From: Rhizorhapis sp036570425
GTDB lineage: Bacteria; Pseudomonadota; Alphaproteobacteria; Sphingomonadales; Sphingomonadaceae
Assembly (NCBI GenBank): GCA_036570425.1
Contig: DATCYF010000006.1
Span: 136,578-200,577 of the forward strand
Reading direction: 5' to 3'
DNA: 64,000 nucleotides
In this document: positions 8,695 to 18,502 of the stretch, one piece after another
Layout of the letters: each line of letters begins with the position of its first letter
How positions within the stretch are numbered: the first letter of the stretch is position 1
Notes under the pieces: generated by a model
What the model saw: the letters and a program-made list of their open reading frames with translations, nothing else
What the model was told of the DNA's origin: nothing
Database searches by the model: none
Program-made: the position numbers and the translations under genes

Positions 8695-10998
8695 TTATTT
8701 AGGTTGGCCATTTTCATCCATCAGCACTTCGCGGCGGCCCACATGATTGGGGGCGCTGACATGGCCGTCATTTTCCATCCGCTCGATAAGACGCGCGGCG
8801 CTGTTGTAGCCGATGCGTAATTGCCGTTGCAGCCAGCTTGTGGACGCCTTCTGATTATCGAAGACGAGCTGGCAGGCCTTGCGATAAAGTTGCGCGTCGG
8901 GGCTGTCGTCCGAGAGATCGGCGCCATCAAGGGCAAAGCTGCCGTCTTCCGGTTCTTCGGTAACAGCCTGGATATAGTCGGGCTGGCCTTGCGCGCGCCA
9001 GTGATCGGCCACGGCGCGGACTTCGTCGTCGGAAACAAACGGGCCGTGAACCCGGGTAATCTGTTTCCCACCCGGCATATAAAGCATGTCGCCCTTGCCC
9101 AGAAGCTGTTCCGCGCCTTGTTCGCCCAGGATGGTGCGACTGTCGATTTTTGACGCAACATAGAAGCTGATACGCGTGGGCAGGTTGGCCTTGATGACGC
9201 CGGTGATAACGTCCACGGATGGGCGCTGCGTCGCCATGATAAGGTGGATGCCCGCCGCCCGGGCCTTTTGCGCAAGGCGCTGGATCAGGAATTCTACTTC
9301 CTTGCCCGCTGTCATCATCAGGTCGGCCAGCTCGTCCACAATGATGACTACCTGCGGCAGTGGGTGGAAATCGAGCTGTTCTTCCTCATAGATAGGCTGT
9401 CCGGTATCATGATCGTAGCCGGTCTGGACGCGACGACCCAGCGGCTTGCCCTTTGCCTTGGCGGCACGAACCTTTTCATTGAAGTTGGCAAGATTGCGGA
9501 CGCCGACCGAGGCCATCATGCGATAGCGGTCCTCCATCTGCTCGACCGCCCATTTGAGTGCACGCACAGCCTTGCTTGGCTCCGTCACCACCGGAGAGAG
9601 CAAGTGTGGGATATCGTCATAGATGCTGAGTTCCAGCATCTTGGGATCAATCATGATCATGCGACACTGGTCCGGCGTCAGCCGGTAGAGCAACGATAGG
9701 ATCATGCAGTTGAGGCCGACTGACTTGCCGGAGCCGGTCGTGCCCGCAATCAGCAGATGCGGCATGGGGGCCAGATCCGCGATAACCGGATCGCCATTGA
9801 TGTTCTTGCCGAGAATGATTGGAAGCTGCGCATTTTGATCAGCGAAGCCTTCGCTTGAGATAAGCTCGTGCAGAACCACGGACTCGCGGTTGACGTTGGG
9901 CAGTTCTATGCCGATGACCGTGCGGCCCGGGATCGTGGCGATGCGCGCGGAAAGCGCCGACATATTGCGGGCAACGTCGTCGGCAAGCTGGATGACACGG
10001 CTGGCCTTGACCCCAGGCGCGGGTTCAAGCTCGTACATGGTGACCACTGGACCGGGACGAACTTCGGTGATGTGCCCTTTTACATGGAAGTCGTCGAGTA
10101 CGGATTCCAGCAGGCGAGCATTGCGTTCCAAACTGGCCTTGTCGATCTTCACCCCGCTGTTGGGCGGAGCCTTGGAAAGAAGATCGGGAGAGGGAAGCGA
10201 AGAGTGGCCGAAGAGATCCTCTTGGCGGGCATCGCGGCTCTGCGGGCGTGCAGCGGCAGGCTGGGGCGACTGAATATTGATGGGCGGTCGCTCGGCCGGG
10301 GCGACGGCGGGACGGGGCGCTGCCTCCACGGGGGCGGAGCGAAGTTCCGCAGTCTCGTCGCCAAGCCCGCGTCTGGGCAGGCTGAAGCGCGGAAGTTTCG
10401 GCTTTTCGAAGTGGAAGAGCGGCTTTTCCAGCGCCAGGCTGCGATACCAGATGACAATGCCGGTGATCAGGGCGATCGTCATGATGGAACCGGAAATCCA
10501 CATGGATGCCGGATCTGGCGCATTGGCGGACAGGCTCAGGATTGCCTTGGTCGTGAGAAGGCCCAGAACGCCGCCCCATCCCGCAGGCAGTGCCACGAGC
10601 GGGTCCGGCTGATAAAGGGAAAGGGCAAGACCAATGAGGTAGATGCCCAGAAGGCAGCGGCCAAGCTGTCCCTGCCATCCGCCCATGGCATATTCTCCCC
10701 ACATCCGCCGGGACAACACCAGCATCAGAGGAAGAACGAGGGCGCCGGGCACGCCGAAGAGCCAAAGCAGGAAGTCGGCGATCCATGCCCCCGGTGCACC
10801 CATCATATTGGCGATGCTGCCACCCGCCACCGTGTTCATCGATGGATCGGTAGGCTGATAGCTCAGCAGCGCCAGCGTAAGGAACAATGCGGTCAAGAAG
10901 AGCAGTATGGAGCCAATCAGCTCCCCGCTGCGCAGCAGGCTTCGCTTCAGCATTTCCTGCCATTCCGGTGTGCGTTTCGCCGATGCCCGGCCGGCCAT
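8695..10998 (-). CDS. ftsK: DNA translocase FtsK
   Basis: FtsK is a septal membrane-anchored hexameric pump that moves chromosome dimers and termini during division and activates XerCD at dif. The 767-residue product has four N-terminal membrane segments (roughly residues 25-185), a short proline/arginine-rich linker (200-280), and the motor with Walker A AGTTGSGKS and Walker B VVIIVDELADLMM. The winged-helix gamma domain (LRIGYNSAARLIERMENDG) that reads KOPS sites ends the protein. The linker is much shorter than in E. coli, as is usual in alphaproteobacteria. lolA follows. Confidence 0.97.
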   Translation of the reverse strand: MAGRASAKRTPEWQEMLKRSLLRSGELIGSILLFLTALFLTLALLSYQPTDPSMNTVAGGSIANMMGAPGAWIADFLLWLFGVPGALVLPLMLVLSRRMWGEYAMGGWQGQLGRCLLGIYLIGLALSLYQPDPLVALPAGWGGVLGLLTTKAILSLSANAPDPASMWISGSIMTIALITGIVIWYRSLALEKPLFHFEKPKLPRFSLPRRGLGDETAELRSAPVEAAPRPAVAPAERPPINIQSPQPAAARPQSRDARQEDLFGHSSLPSPDLLSKAPPNSGVKIDKASLERNARLLESVLDDFHVKGHITEVRPGPVVTMYELEPAPGVKASRVIQLADDVARNMSALSARIATIPGRTVIGIELPNVNRESVVLHELISSEGFADQNAQLPIILGKNINGDPVIADLAPMPHLLIAGTTGSGKSVGLNCMILSLLYRLTPDQCRMIMIDPKMLELSIYDDIPHLLSPVVTEPSKAVRALKWAVEQMEDRYRMMASVGVRNLANFNEKVRAAKAKGKPLGRRVQTGYDHDTGQPIYEEEQLDFHPLPQVVIIVDELADLMMTAGKEVEFLIQRLAQKARAAGIHLIMATQRPSVDVITGVIKANLPTRISFYVASKIDSRTILGEQGAEQLLGKGDMLYMPGGKQITRVHGPFVSDDEVRAVADHWRAQGQPDYIQAVTEEPEDGSFALDGADLSDDSPDAQLYRKACQLVFDNQKASTSWLQRQLRIGYNSAARLIERMENDGHVSAPNHVGRREVLMDENGQPK

Positions 10999-11128
10999 GA
11001 TCCCTAATCCCTGAAAATGTGCATGAAATGTTCTCTCATTTCACCATGCGCCGGACGGGGACTCCGCGTCAAGGGCGGTTGCGCGGTCGGCTGATGGTGA
11101 CGAAAAAGGCAGCCTCTCCGTTGAATGT

Positions 11129-12031
11129 TCAAAACACAGTTGTTTCCATGGGCGGCACATGCGCTCTTTTTCGCCCTGCGCCGATAAGGCAACCGGCGAC
11201 GATCAGCGCTGCGCCTGCAAGGGTCGTCGGCGTCAGCGGTTCTCTGAATACCAACCAGCCCATGATCGATGCCCAGATAAAGGCGGTATATTCGAGTGGA
11301 ATCAACATTTGCGCCTCCGCCCGGGCATAAGCCCAGGACAAAAGCATGAGCGAACCGAAAGCGAGCAGCGCGGCTCCGCCGATGGTCAGGAAAAGATTTG
11401 TGGGCGGAATGACGGCAAGGAAGGGCGCGGCGATACCTGGCACCAGCGCCATGACCAGATTCAGGAAAAAAGCCACCTCGACCGGAGAGGCAAGCTGCGC
11501 CTGCTGCCGTTGCAGGATAAGATTATAGGCAAAGAATATGGCTGAAATCAGCATCAGGCCCGCGCCCCAGAGCGCTTCGCGATCATAATCGCCCTGGATC
11601 CTGCCCAACAGGATCACAGCCACTCCCAGCAGACCCAGTATCGAAGCCACGATCGCACCACCGCCGATTTTCTCCTTGAGCAGCAAAGCGGCGAGGTAAA
11701 GGGCGATGAGCGGCGCGATGAAGGAGAGCGCGATAGCCTCGGCCAAAGGCAGGCGGGCTAGCGCTGCGAAAAAGCTGAGCGCCATGAAAGTGACCACGAT
11801 CCCCCGCCAGATATGAACGCGCAGCACATTCCATCGGGGGACGGGATAACGCATCACGACCATGGCCACGCCGCCAATCAATGTGCCCAAAAGAGAGCGC
11901 CAGAATAAAGCGTTATAGGCTCCGATGGCCAGCGACAGGCTCTTCATTACCGCGTCCATGCAGGAAAAGAGCGCCACGCCCGCAAATGCAGCGATAAAGG
12001 GAACGAAGGAATGGCGGCTGGGCGGCGTCAT
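11129..12031 (-). CDS. DMT-superfamily (EamA) transporter
   Basis: This 300-residue integral membrane protein has about ten hydrophobic segments in two tandem EamA repeats. Recognisable spots are the first helix MDAVMKSL and the second-repeat LIPLEYTAFIWASIMGWLVFREPLT near the C-terminus. Such proteins export amino acids, metabolites or drugs. Nothing in the sequence or context fixes the substrate. It sits between ftsK and ispG on the same strand with 130 bp and 49 bp spacing, so it is probably independent of both. Confidence 0.88.
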   Translation of the reverse strand: MTPPSRHSFVPFIAAFAGVALFSCMDAVMKSLSLAIGAYNALFWRSLLGTLIGGVAMVVMRYPVPRWNVLRVHIWRGIVVTFMALSFFAALARLPLAEAIALSFIAPLIALYLAALLLKEKIGGGAIVASILGLLGVAVILLGRIQGDYDREALWGAGLMLISAIFFAYNLILQRQQAQLASPVEVAFFLNLVMALVPGIAAPFLAVIPPTNLFLTIGGAALLAFGSLMLLSWAYARAEAQMLIPLEYTAFIWASIMGWLVFREPLTPTTLAGAALIVAGCLIGAGRKRAHVPPMETTVF

Positions 12032-12080
12032 TGATTAACGAATGGCCGCTGCGGCGATCGAGCGAAACAGGAAAGGAACC

Positions 12081-13205
12081 CTATTCCGCCGCCATTTGCT
12101 CTGCCGCATTGGCCGCCTCTATTTCCGCCGCCTTCGCTTCGACCAGTTTAACGATGTGCTCGATCATCTCTGCATCCTGCACATGATGATCGGTGACGCC
12201 GGAAAGATAGACCATATGCTTGCCAGCGCCGCCGCCAGTGATGCCGATGTCCGTTTCGCGGGCCTCTCCAGGGCCATTGACGACGCAGCCAAGTACGGAG
12301 AGCGAAAGCGGGGTATGGATATGTTGAAGCCGTTGCTCAAGCGCCTGAACAGTGCGGATGACATCAAAGCCCTGTCGTGCGCAGCTTGGGCACGACACGA
12401 CTCGTACTCCGCGCGTGCGAATGCCAAGCGATTTCAGGATTTCATAGCCGACCCGAACTTCCTCCTCCGGTTCGGCGGAAAGGGAGACGCGGATGGTGTC
12501 GCCGATCCCGGCCCAGAGCAGATTGCCGATGCCGATCGCACTCTTCACCGTGCCGCCGATCAGGCCCCCGGCCTCTGTGATCCCCAGATGCAGCGGGCAA
12601 TCCACGGCTTCTGCAAGACCCATATAGGCCGATACCGCCAGAAAGACGTCGCTAGCCTTCACCGCGACCTTATATTCGTGAAAATCCTGGTCCTGCAGCA
12701 GCTTGATATGATCAAGCGCGCTTTCTACCAGTGCTTCCGGGCAGGGCTCGCCATATTTTTCGAGCAGGTCCTTTTCGAGAGAACCAGCGTTGACGCCGAT
12801 TCGGATGGCGCAGCCATTGGCCTTCGCCGCGTCCACCACTTCCTTGACCCGTGCCTCGCTGCCGATGTTGCCAGGATTGATGCGCAGGCAGGCCGCGCCC
12901 GCGTCGGCGGCTTCCAATGCGCGCTTATAATGAAAATGAATGTCCGCGATGATGGGTACGCGCGCGGCGCGAACGATCTGCCTGAGCGCAGTGGTCGATT
13001 CCTCATCGGGGCAGGACACCCGGATCAGGTCAGCGCCCGCTTCCTCGCAGCGGCGGATTTGGTCGATGGTGGCCCTCGCATCCGACGTCAACGTATTCGT
13101 CATAGTTTGCACTGTGACAGGCGCATCGCCGCCGACCGGCACATTGCCGATCATGATCTGACGGGATTTCCGCCGTTCGATATCGCGCCAGGGGCGTAGG
13201 GACAT
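12081..13205 (-). CDS. ispG: (E)-4-hydroxy-3-methylbut-2-enyl-diphosphate synthase (flavodoxin)
   Basis: IspG reduces MEcPP to HMBPP in the non-mevalonate isoprenoid pathway with a [4Fe-4S] cluster. The 374-residue product has the N-terminal TIM-barrel (RQIMIGNVPVGGDAPV, IDQIRRCEEAGADLIRVS, CLRINPGNIG) and C-terminal cluster cysteines in VSCPSCARQG and LGCVVNGPGEA. The ATG at 13205 (MSLRPWRDIERRKSR) is the family-like start; an alternative at 13241, with a better GAAGGCGGGG site, would add 12 residues. The longer upstream frame overlaps the divergent RcnB-like gene and is rejected. Confidence 0.95.
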   Translation of the reverse strand: MSLRPWRDIERRKSRQIMIGNVPVGGDAPVTVQTMTNTLTSDARATIDQIRRCEEAGADLIRVSCPDEESTTALRQIVRAARVPIIADIHFHYKRALEAADAGAACLRINPGNIGSEARVKEVVDAAKANGCAIRIGVNAGSLEKDLLEKYGEPCPEALVESALDHIKLLQDQDFHEYKVAVKASDVFLAVSAYMGLAEAVDCPLHLGITEAGGLIGGTVKSAIGIGNLLWAGIGDTIRVSLSAEPEEEVRVGYEILKSLGIRTRGVRVVSCPSCARQGFDVIRTVQALEQRLQHIHTPLSLSVLGCVVNGPGEARETDIGITGGGAGKHMVYLSGVTDHHVQDAEMIEHIVKLVEAKAAEIEAANAAEQMAAE

Positions 13206-13440
13206 GAGGATGAGCTCGCCTGTTTGTGAAGCGTGCTTCATATAGACGGCCCCGCCTTCTATTCCAACCGGCTTTGCTTGAATGATGTCCGGCTGCTCCC
13301 TGATACATTTTGCGACAGAGGCTTTCATAAAGCTGACAATCGCATTCCCGCGCCGTTCAGGACGAATCATCAAAAATCGCGGATGTCGGTAAGCCAATTT
13401 CTTTCGTCGGATTGGCCCACTGAGCAAAGGGAATTGAATT

Positions 13441-13908
13441 ATGCGCAAGATTATCATTGCCGCCCTGGTGGCGGCCACTGCTCTGCCCGGAATGGCCATG
13501 GCCCAAAATCGGGAGCTTTCCCGTGACCGGCACGACATCCGCCAGGAACAGCGCGAACTTCGTCAGGCACGCCGATATGGCGATGGCCGTGATGTGCGCC
13601 GGGAAGCTCGCGACGTTCGACAGAGCCGGCGTGAATATCGCGAAGACTGGCGTGATTATCGCAAGCAGAACCGTAAACTTTATACTCGGGGCAACTGGCG
13701 TTCGCCTTATCGCTATCATGCCTTTGGCGCCGGCGCCCGGATTCAACCAGGCTATTATGCGCAGCGTTATGTGATTGCCGATCCGCGGCGTTACCGGCTC
13801 CCCGTCGCTCGTGGTCCCAATCGGTGGGTGCGTCATTATGATGATGTGCTGCTGGTAAACACCCGCACGGGCAGAGTGGTGGACGTCATCCACAACTTCT
13901 ATTGGTGA
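13441..13908 (+). CDS. RcnB-like small secreted protein
   Basis: This 155-residue protein has a signal peptide (MRKIIIAALVAATALPGMAMAQ), an Arg/Asp/Glu-rich helical middle (residues 25-85, repeated RRE/DxR pattern, likely coiled coil), and the C-terminal YVIADPRRYRLP...WVRHYDDVLLVNTRTGRVVDVIHNFYW typical of the RcnB family. RcnB in E. coli is periplasmic and affects nickel/cobalt export. Sphingomonads carry many paralogs of unknown role, so a metal function is not claimed. It is transcribed divergently from ispG. A GGGA site precedes the ATG. Confidence 0.82.
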   Translation: MRKIIIAALVAATALPGMAMAQNRELSRDRHDIRQEQRELRQARRYGDGRDVRREARDVRQSRREYREDWRDYRKQNRKLYTRGNWRSPYRYHAFGAGARIQPGYYAQRYVIADPRRYRLPVARGPNRWVRHYDDVLLVNTRTGRVVDVIHNFYW

Positions 13909-13921
13909 TTGTCCCCCTTGA

Positions 13922-13956
13922 CCGCGCCGTCCGCTCTTACAAGCAGGGCGGCGCGG
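13922..13956 (+). terminator. GC-rich hairpin after the RcnB-like gene
   Basis: CCGCGCCGTCC (13922-13932) pairs with GGGCGGCGCGG (13946-13956) in an 11-bp stem with one G-T wobble, starting 14 bp after the stop. There is no T-run, so it may be a 3'-end stabiliser or a weak terminator. Confidence 0.4.
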
Positions 13957-14151
13957 CGATGACGGGCCAAAGCGTACGCCATCAGTCCGAAAGGGGGTGG
14001 ACTATGGTTAACAACGCTCAAAGCCCGGGAAAGGTTCTCCGCCAAAATCACGCTTTTGCATCGTGATGGATAAAAGCAGCGGCTTGCTCAATAGCGGCAG
14101 GCATTTGCAGGGGCGGCGCTCAAGATCATCTTGTACGCCGTCCGATCACCA

Positions 14152-15720
14152 TCACTGCGCCAGCGCCTCCGCAATCAACTTCCGGCTGTTCGCTACGCCA
14201 TAAAGCGCAATGAAACTGCCCATGCGCGGACCCTGCGAGGAGCCCAGAAGGGTTTCATACAGCGCCTTGAACCAATCGCGCAGAGTTTCGAACCCGCCCT
14301 CCTTGCCGATCGTATAAACAATGGTCTGAATGTCCTCGGCCGCCGCATCGGGGGCAAGTGCCGCCAGTTCCCTGTCCAGGCGTTCCAACGCTGCAACTTC
14401 CACACCCTCAGGCTTGCGACGGAGAAGCGTGGGCGCGATGAAATCCCGATTATAGGCCAGCGCGTTACGAATAAGGCCGGCCAATTCAGGATATTTGTCC
14501 GCGCGCGCGTCCTCGACATAATTGCCGAGATAGGCCCAGACCTGTTCCTCGGTCGCCTCCGCCCCCATCACGCCCACAAGGTTCAGCAGCAGTCCATAAG
14601 TGACTGGCAGGGCAGCCTCCGGCACTTGGCCATTATGGATGTGGTGCACCGGATTGCCGAGTTTCTTGTCCAGATCCTGTGCCGGATAATTGCCGCGAAA
14701 CTGAAGATAATCGTCCACTGCGCGTGGGATCACGCCGATATGAAGTTGCTTGGCACTCTTGGGTTCACGATAAGCATAAAAGGCCAGGCTCTCTTCCGAT
14801 CCGTAAGTCAGCCATTCCTCGATCGAAAGGCCATTGCCCTTGGACTTCGAAATCTTCTCGCCCTTTTCGTCGAGAAACATTTCATAGATGAGGCCTTCGG
14901 GTTTCCGGCCGCTCAGCGCCTTGGCGATCTTGCCCGATTGGATGCCGCTGTCGGTCAGGTCCTTGCCATACATTTCATAATCGACGTCCAGCGCTACCCA
15001 GCGCATGGCCCAATCGACCTTCCATTGCAGTTTCGCGCCGCCTGAAAGGATACAATGCTCAATCACTTCGCCCTGATCCTCGAACCGGATCAGGCCAGCC
15101 TCGGCATTCACCACTTCGACCGGCACCTGAAGCACGATACCGCTTCTGGGGCTGATCGGCAGGACGGGCGAATAAGTGGCCTGCCGTTCGGCGCGGAGGG
15201 TCGGCAGCATGATGGCCATTATATCCTGATAATGGCGAAGCACGTTTTTCAGCGCTTCGTCGAACTGGCCGCCCTTGTACCGTTCCGTCGAGGATACGAA
15301 CTCATAATCGAAACCGTAGCGATCCAGGAATGCGCGCAGCATGGCATTATTATGATGCGCAAAGCTTTCATATTTCCCAAACGGGTCGGGGATCGCGGTC
15401 AACGGCTTGCCCAGATGCTCGCGAAGCATATCCTGCTCCGGCACATTGTCGGGCACTTTTCGCAGACCATCCATGTCATCGCTGAATGCCACCAGCCGCG
15501 TCGGGATGTCCGACAGCGCCTCATAGGCATGACGGACCATCGTGGTGCGCAGCACTTCATTGAACGTGCCGATATGCGGCAAGCCCGATGGACCATAGCC
15601 GGTTTCGAAAAGCATATAGCCTTTGTCGGGTGCGCTCTGGCCATGGCGTTTCAGCAGCTTGCGCGCCTCTTCAAAAGGCCATGCCTTTGATTGCATCGCT
15701 GTGTCGCGCAAATCGCTCAC
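14152..15720 (-). CDS. lysS: Lysine--tRNA ligase, class I
   Basis: This class I (Rossmann-fold) lysyl-tRNA synthetase charges tRNA-Lys. The 522-residue product has the HIGH-type motif in GPSGLPHIGTFNEV and the KMSKS-type motif in KGEKISKSKGNG. Class I LysRS replaces the more common class II enzyme in most alphaproteobacteria, archaea and spirochetes, supporting the alphaproteobacterial origin of this window. It is divergent from the helicase gene at 15764. The start is the most upstream ATG and gives a normal-length enzyme. Confidence 0.95.
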   Translation of the reverse strand: MSDLRDTAMQSKAWPFEEARKLLKRHGQSAPDKGYMLFETGYGPSGLPHIGTFNEVLRTTMVRHAYEALSDIPTRLVAFSDDMDGLRKVPDNVPEQDMLREHLGKPLTAIPDPFGKYESFAHHNNAMLRAFLDRYGFDYEFVSSTERYKGGQFDEALKNVLRHYQDIMAIMLPTLRAERQATYSPVLPISPRSGIVLQVPVEVVNAEAGLIRFEDQGEVIEHCILSGGAKLQWKVDWAMRWVALDVDYEMYGKDLTDSGIQSGKIAKALSGRKPEGLIYEMFLDEKGEKISKSKGNGLSIEEWLTYGSEESLAFYAYREPKSAKQLHIGVIPRAVDDYLQFRGNYPAQDLDKKLGNPVHHIHNGQVPEAALPVTYGLLLNLVGVMGAEATEEQVWAYLGNYVEDARADKYPELAGLIRNALAYNRDFIAPTLLRRKPEGVEVAALERLDRELAALAPDAAAEDIQTIVYTIGKEGGFETLRDWFKALYETLLGSSQGPRMGSFIALYGVANSRKLIAEALAQ

Positions 15721-15763
15721 TGATGTTGCCCTTTCGTTCCCAATCGGCTTTAAGAGGAAAATA

Positions 15764-18502
15764 GTGACACTTCCCCTAGCCTTTCCTGCGCTGCATGCAA
15801 GTCATGGCGGCATCTGGCTGCGCGATCCGGACGGCCAGACGCGCGCCGTGTCGAAAGGGGAGGCCGTTGGCCGCGCGGCGGAGACGCCTGTGATTTTCCT
15901 CAACGCTCCGTTGATGGGGCAGCGGCTTGGCTATCCTGACCTGTCGGGACTCGATTTGCTGGAGTTGTGGGCCTTCGTGCATCCGGCGCGGTTTGTCGTG
16001 CCGACGCCCAAGGGATTCGCGCGTGCGCTTAATCTCTTCATCGGAAATGGTGAACTGGCCGAATCCGACATTCCCGCGCTCTATCATGCCGCAGCCGAAG
16101 CGCTCCTCACCACGCTTGAGTCGCCCCGCTGGCCAGAACGCGAAGGAGCGTGGACAGCCGCGCAATCCCTGTTCCGCCTGCGCTGGCCTTGGGCACAACT
16201 CGTCGCGCAGCGCATCAGAACACCCGAAAGGGCAGAGCGCTGGCTGTTCTCCAAGCTGCCGGAATGGGAGGAGAAGCCTGCCCGTGCTCAGCCGCGCACC
16301 ATTTCCTTGGATGACGAGGAAGTGACGGATCGCCTCCGCAGTTTGACTGGGGAGGGGGCAGAGCAACGGCCTGGTCAGCGCGCCTATGCTGAGGCGGCGG
16401 CCGCCTGCTTCGCCCCGCGCGCGCACCGCGATCAGCCCAACATGCTCCTTGCCGAAGCGGGGACGGGCATCGGCAAGACGCTGGGCTATCTCTCCCCCGC
16501 CTCGCTCTGGGCTGAAAAAGCGGATGGAGCGGTCTGGATTTCAACCTATACCAAGGCGCTCCAACGTCAGCTCGACCGCGAAACCGAACGTATCTATTCC
16601 GATCCGGCGACACTCCGGCGCAAGGTGGTAGTGCGCAAGGGCAGGGAAAATTATCTCTGCCTCCTCAATCTGGAGGACGCGTTACAGGGCGGCTTTGCCG
16701 GCAGGGCGGCAACACTGGCGCATCTGGTGGCGCGCTGGGCGGCTTTCACCAAGGATGGCGACATGGTCGGTGGCGACCTGCCCGGATGGTTGCCGACCTT
16801 GTTCCGTCGCAATGGCTCCACCGCTCTTACCGACCGACGTGGGGAGTGCGTCTATGCTGGTTGTCCGCATTATCGCAAATGCTTCATCGAACGCGCAGCG
16901 CGGGCAAGCGCTGATGCTGATCTCGTTATCGCCAATCACGCTCTGGTCATGGTCAATGCGGCGCGAGGGCGGGAGGCGGGTAACCGGCCCACGCGGATCA
17001 TTTTCGATGAGGGACACCATCTGTTCGATGCTGCCGATTCGACCTTTGCCATCGCGTTGACAGGGCAGGAAACGATTGAGCTGCGCCGTTGGGTCATCGG
17101 ACCGGAGGGCAGCTCGCGTGGCCGCCGCCGCGGTCTTGCCGCACGGCTGTCGGATGTCGCCAGCTATGATGAGGAAGGCGCCCGCGCGATAGAGGCAGCC
17201 CGGAATGCGGCGCTTGCGCTTCCGTCGGATGATTGGCTGAAGCGAATCAACACAGGCGAACCCTTCGGCCCGGTTGAAGCCATGCTCGCCGCCGCGCGGG
17301 GAACGGTTTACGCTCGGGACGCGCAGGACGGCGCCGATGCGGGCTACGGCCTTGAAACCGAAATGGCTGAACTGGATGGTGCACTGGTGGAGGCTGCGCA
17401 AACGGCTGCCGAAGCGCTGGATAACCTTCTGCGTCCGCTGACGCGGCTTGGCAAACGGTTGGAGGCAGTCCTTGAGGATGCCCCCGACTGGCTTGATGGC
17501 GCGGCGCGGGCGCGGATTGAGGGCGCTCTCGGTTCGCTCGGCTGGCGCTGCGACATGGTGGCGGGCTGGCTATCGCTACTCTCCCGCGTTGGCGGTCCCG
17601 CTGATCCTGACTTTGTTGATTGGCTGGCCATCGACCGTTTTGAAGGGCGGGAGTATGATATTGGAATTCACCGCCATTGGCTCGATCCCACGCGGCCGGT
17701 GACGGAGGTTGTCACCAAGCCTGCTCACGGGGTCATCATCACTTCCGCCACGCTGAAGGGCGGCGGCGATTGGGACACAGCGGAAGCACGGAGCGGATCG
17801 CAGCATCTGCTCCGACCCCCGGCACGGTTTGAGGCGCATAGCCCCTTCAACTATGCCGCGCAGGCTGAAGTGCTGATCGTTACTGATATCAAGAAGGGTG
17901 ACATCGCCGCCATGTCGGGCGCCTATGCGCGCCTGATCGAAGCGGCACAGGGTGGAACGCTGGGGCTTTTTACCGCGATTCGCCGGTTGCGTGCCGTTCA
18001 TGCCCGCATCGCCGATCGCTTGGCTGAGGCGCGGCTACCGCTCTATGCCCAGCATGTAGACCCGATGGATACGGGCACATTGGTCGATATTTTTCGCGAT
18101 GATCCGCGCGCTTCGCTGCTTGGCACAGATGCGTTGCGCGACGGCGTCGACGTTCCTGGCCATTCGCTGCGGCTGGTGGTTATGGAGGGTGTGCCCTGGC
18201 CCAAGCCGACGGTGCTCCATGCCGCGCGACGTCTGGCGGGGGGCGGCAGCGCCTATGATGACCGGCTGATCCGATCCCGACTGGCGCAGGCCTTTGGTCG
18301 ACTCATCCGCCGGGCGGACGACCGGGGCAGTTTTGTCATTCTTTCTGCCGCCATGCCCTCCCGCCTGCTTACGGCTTTTCCCGAAGGCGTACCGATCCGG
18401 CGCGTAACATTGGACGAAGCGATAATTTCTGTAAGTTCCCGTCTTTCATCCGAAACATCTTTCGGGCATCAGGCGCAGGACGCATCCTGTGTGGAGAGAT
18501 AA
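15764..18502 (+). CDS. DinG/XPD-like ATP-dependent DNA helicase
   Basis: This 912-residue superfamily 2 helicase is of the iron-sulfur DinG/XPD type that unwinds 5'-3' and handles R-loops or damaged forks. It has Walker A EAGTGIGKTLG, the cysteine cluster LCLLNLE...CVYAGCPHYRKC for a [4Fe-4S] cluster, a DEGH box in RIIFDEGHHLF, and helicase C-terminal motifs with a terminal QAFGRLIRRADDRGSF. I chose GTG at 15764 because an AAGAGGAAA site precedes it; the ATG at 15623 lies inside the divergent lysS. The first ~200 residues before the motor are an N-terminal extension of unclear role. The next gene starts directly at its stop. Confidence 0.92.
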   Translation: MTLPLAFPALHASHGGIWLRDPDGQTRAVSKGEAVGRAAETPVIFLNAPLMGQRLGYPDLSGLDLLELWAFVHPARFVVPTPKGFARALNLFIGNGELAESDIPALYHAAAEALLTTLESPRWPEREGAWTAAQSLFRLRWPWAQLVAQRIRTPERAERWLFSKLPEWEEKPARAQPRTISLDDEEVTDRLRSLTGEGAEQRPGQRAYAEAAAACFAPRAHRDQPNMLLAEAGTGIGKTLGYLSPASLWAEKADGAVWISTYTKALQRQLDRETERIYSDPATLRRKVVVRKGRENYLCLLNLEDALQGGFAGRAATLAHLVARWAAFTKDGDMVGGDLPGWLPTLFRRNGSTALTDRRGECVYAGCPHYRKCFIERAARASADADLVIANHALVMVNAARGREAGNRPTRIIFDEGHHLFDAADSTFAIALTGQETIELRRWVIGPEGSSRGRRRGLAARLSDVASYDEEGARAIEAARNAALALPSDDWLKRINTGEPFGPVEAMLAAARGTVYARDAQDGADAGYGLETEMAELDGALVEAAQTAAEALDNLLRPLTRLGKRLEAVLEDAPDWLDGAARARIEGALGSLGWRCDMVAGWLSLLSRVGGPADPDFVDWLAIDRFEGREYDIGIHRHWLDPTRPVTEVVTKPAHGVIITSATLKGGGDWDTAEARSGSQHLLRPPARFEAHSPFNYAAQAEVLIVTDIKKGDIAAMSGAYARLIEAAQGGTLGLFTAIRRLRAVHARIADRLAEARLPLYAQHVDPMDTGTLVDIFRDDPRASLLGTDALRDGVDVPGHSLRLVVMEGVPWPKPTVLHAARRLAGGGSAYDDRLIRSRLAQAFGRLIRRADDRGSFVILSAAMPSRLLTAFPEGVPIRRVTLDEAIISVSSRLSSETSFGHQAQDASCVER

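Noticed and set aside
9868..11007. 379-codon plus-strand frame
   Set aside because: Fully antisense to ftsK, composition-driven, no recognisable domain.
12042..13199. 385-codon plus-strand frame
   Set aside because: Antisense to ispG, which has its iron-sulfur motifs intact.
14131..15045. 304-codon plus-strand frame
   Set aside because: Antisense to the class I lysyl-tRNA synthetase gene.
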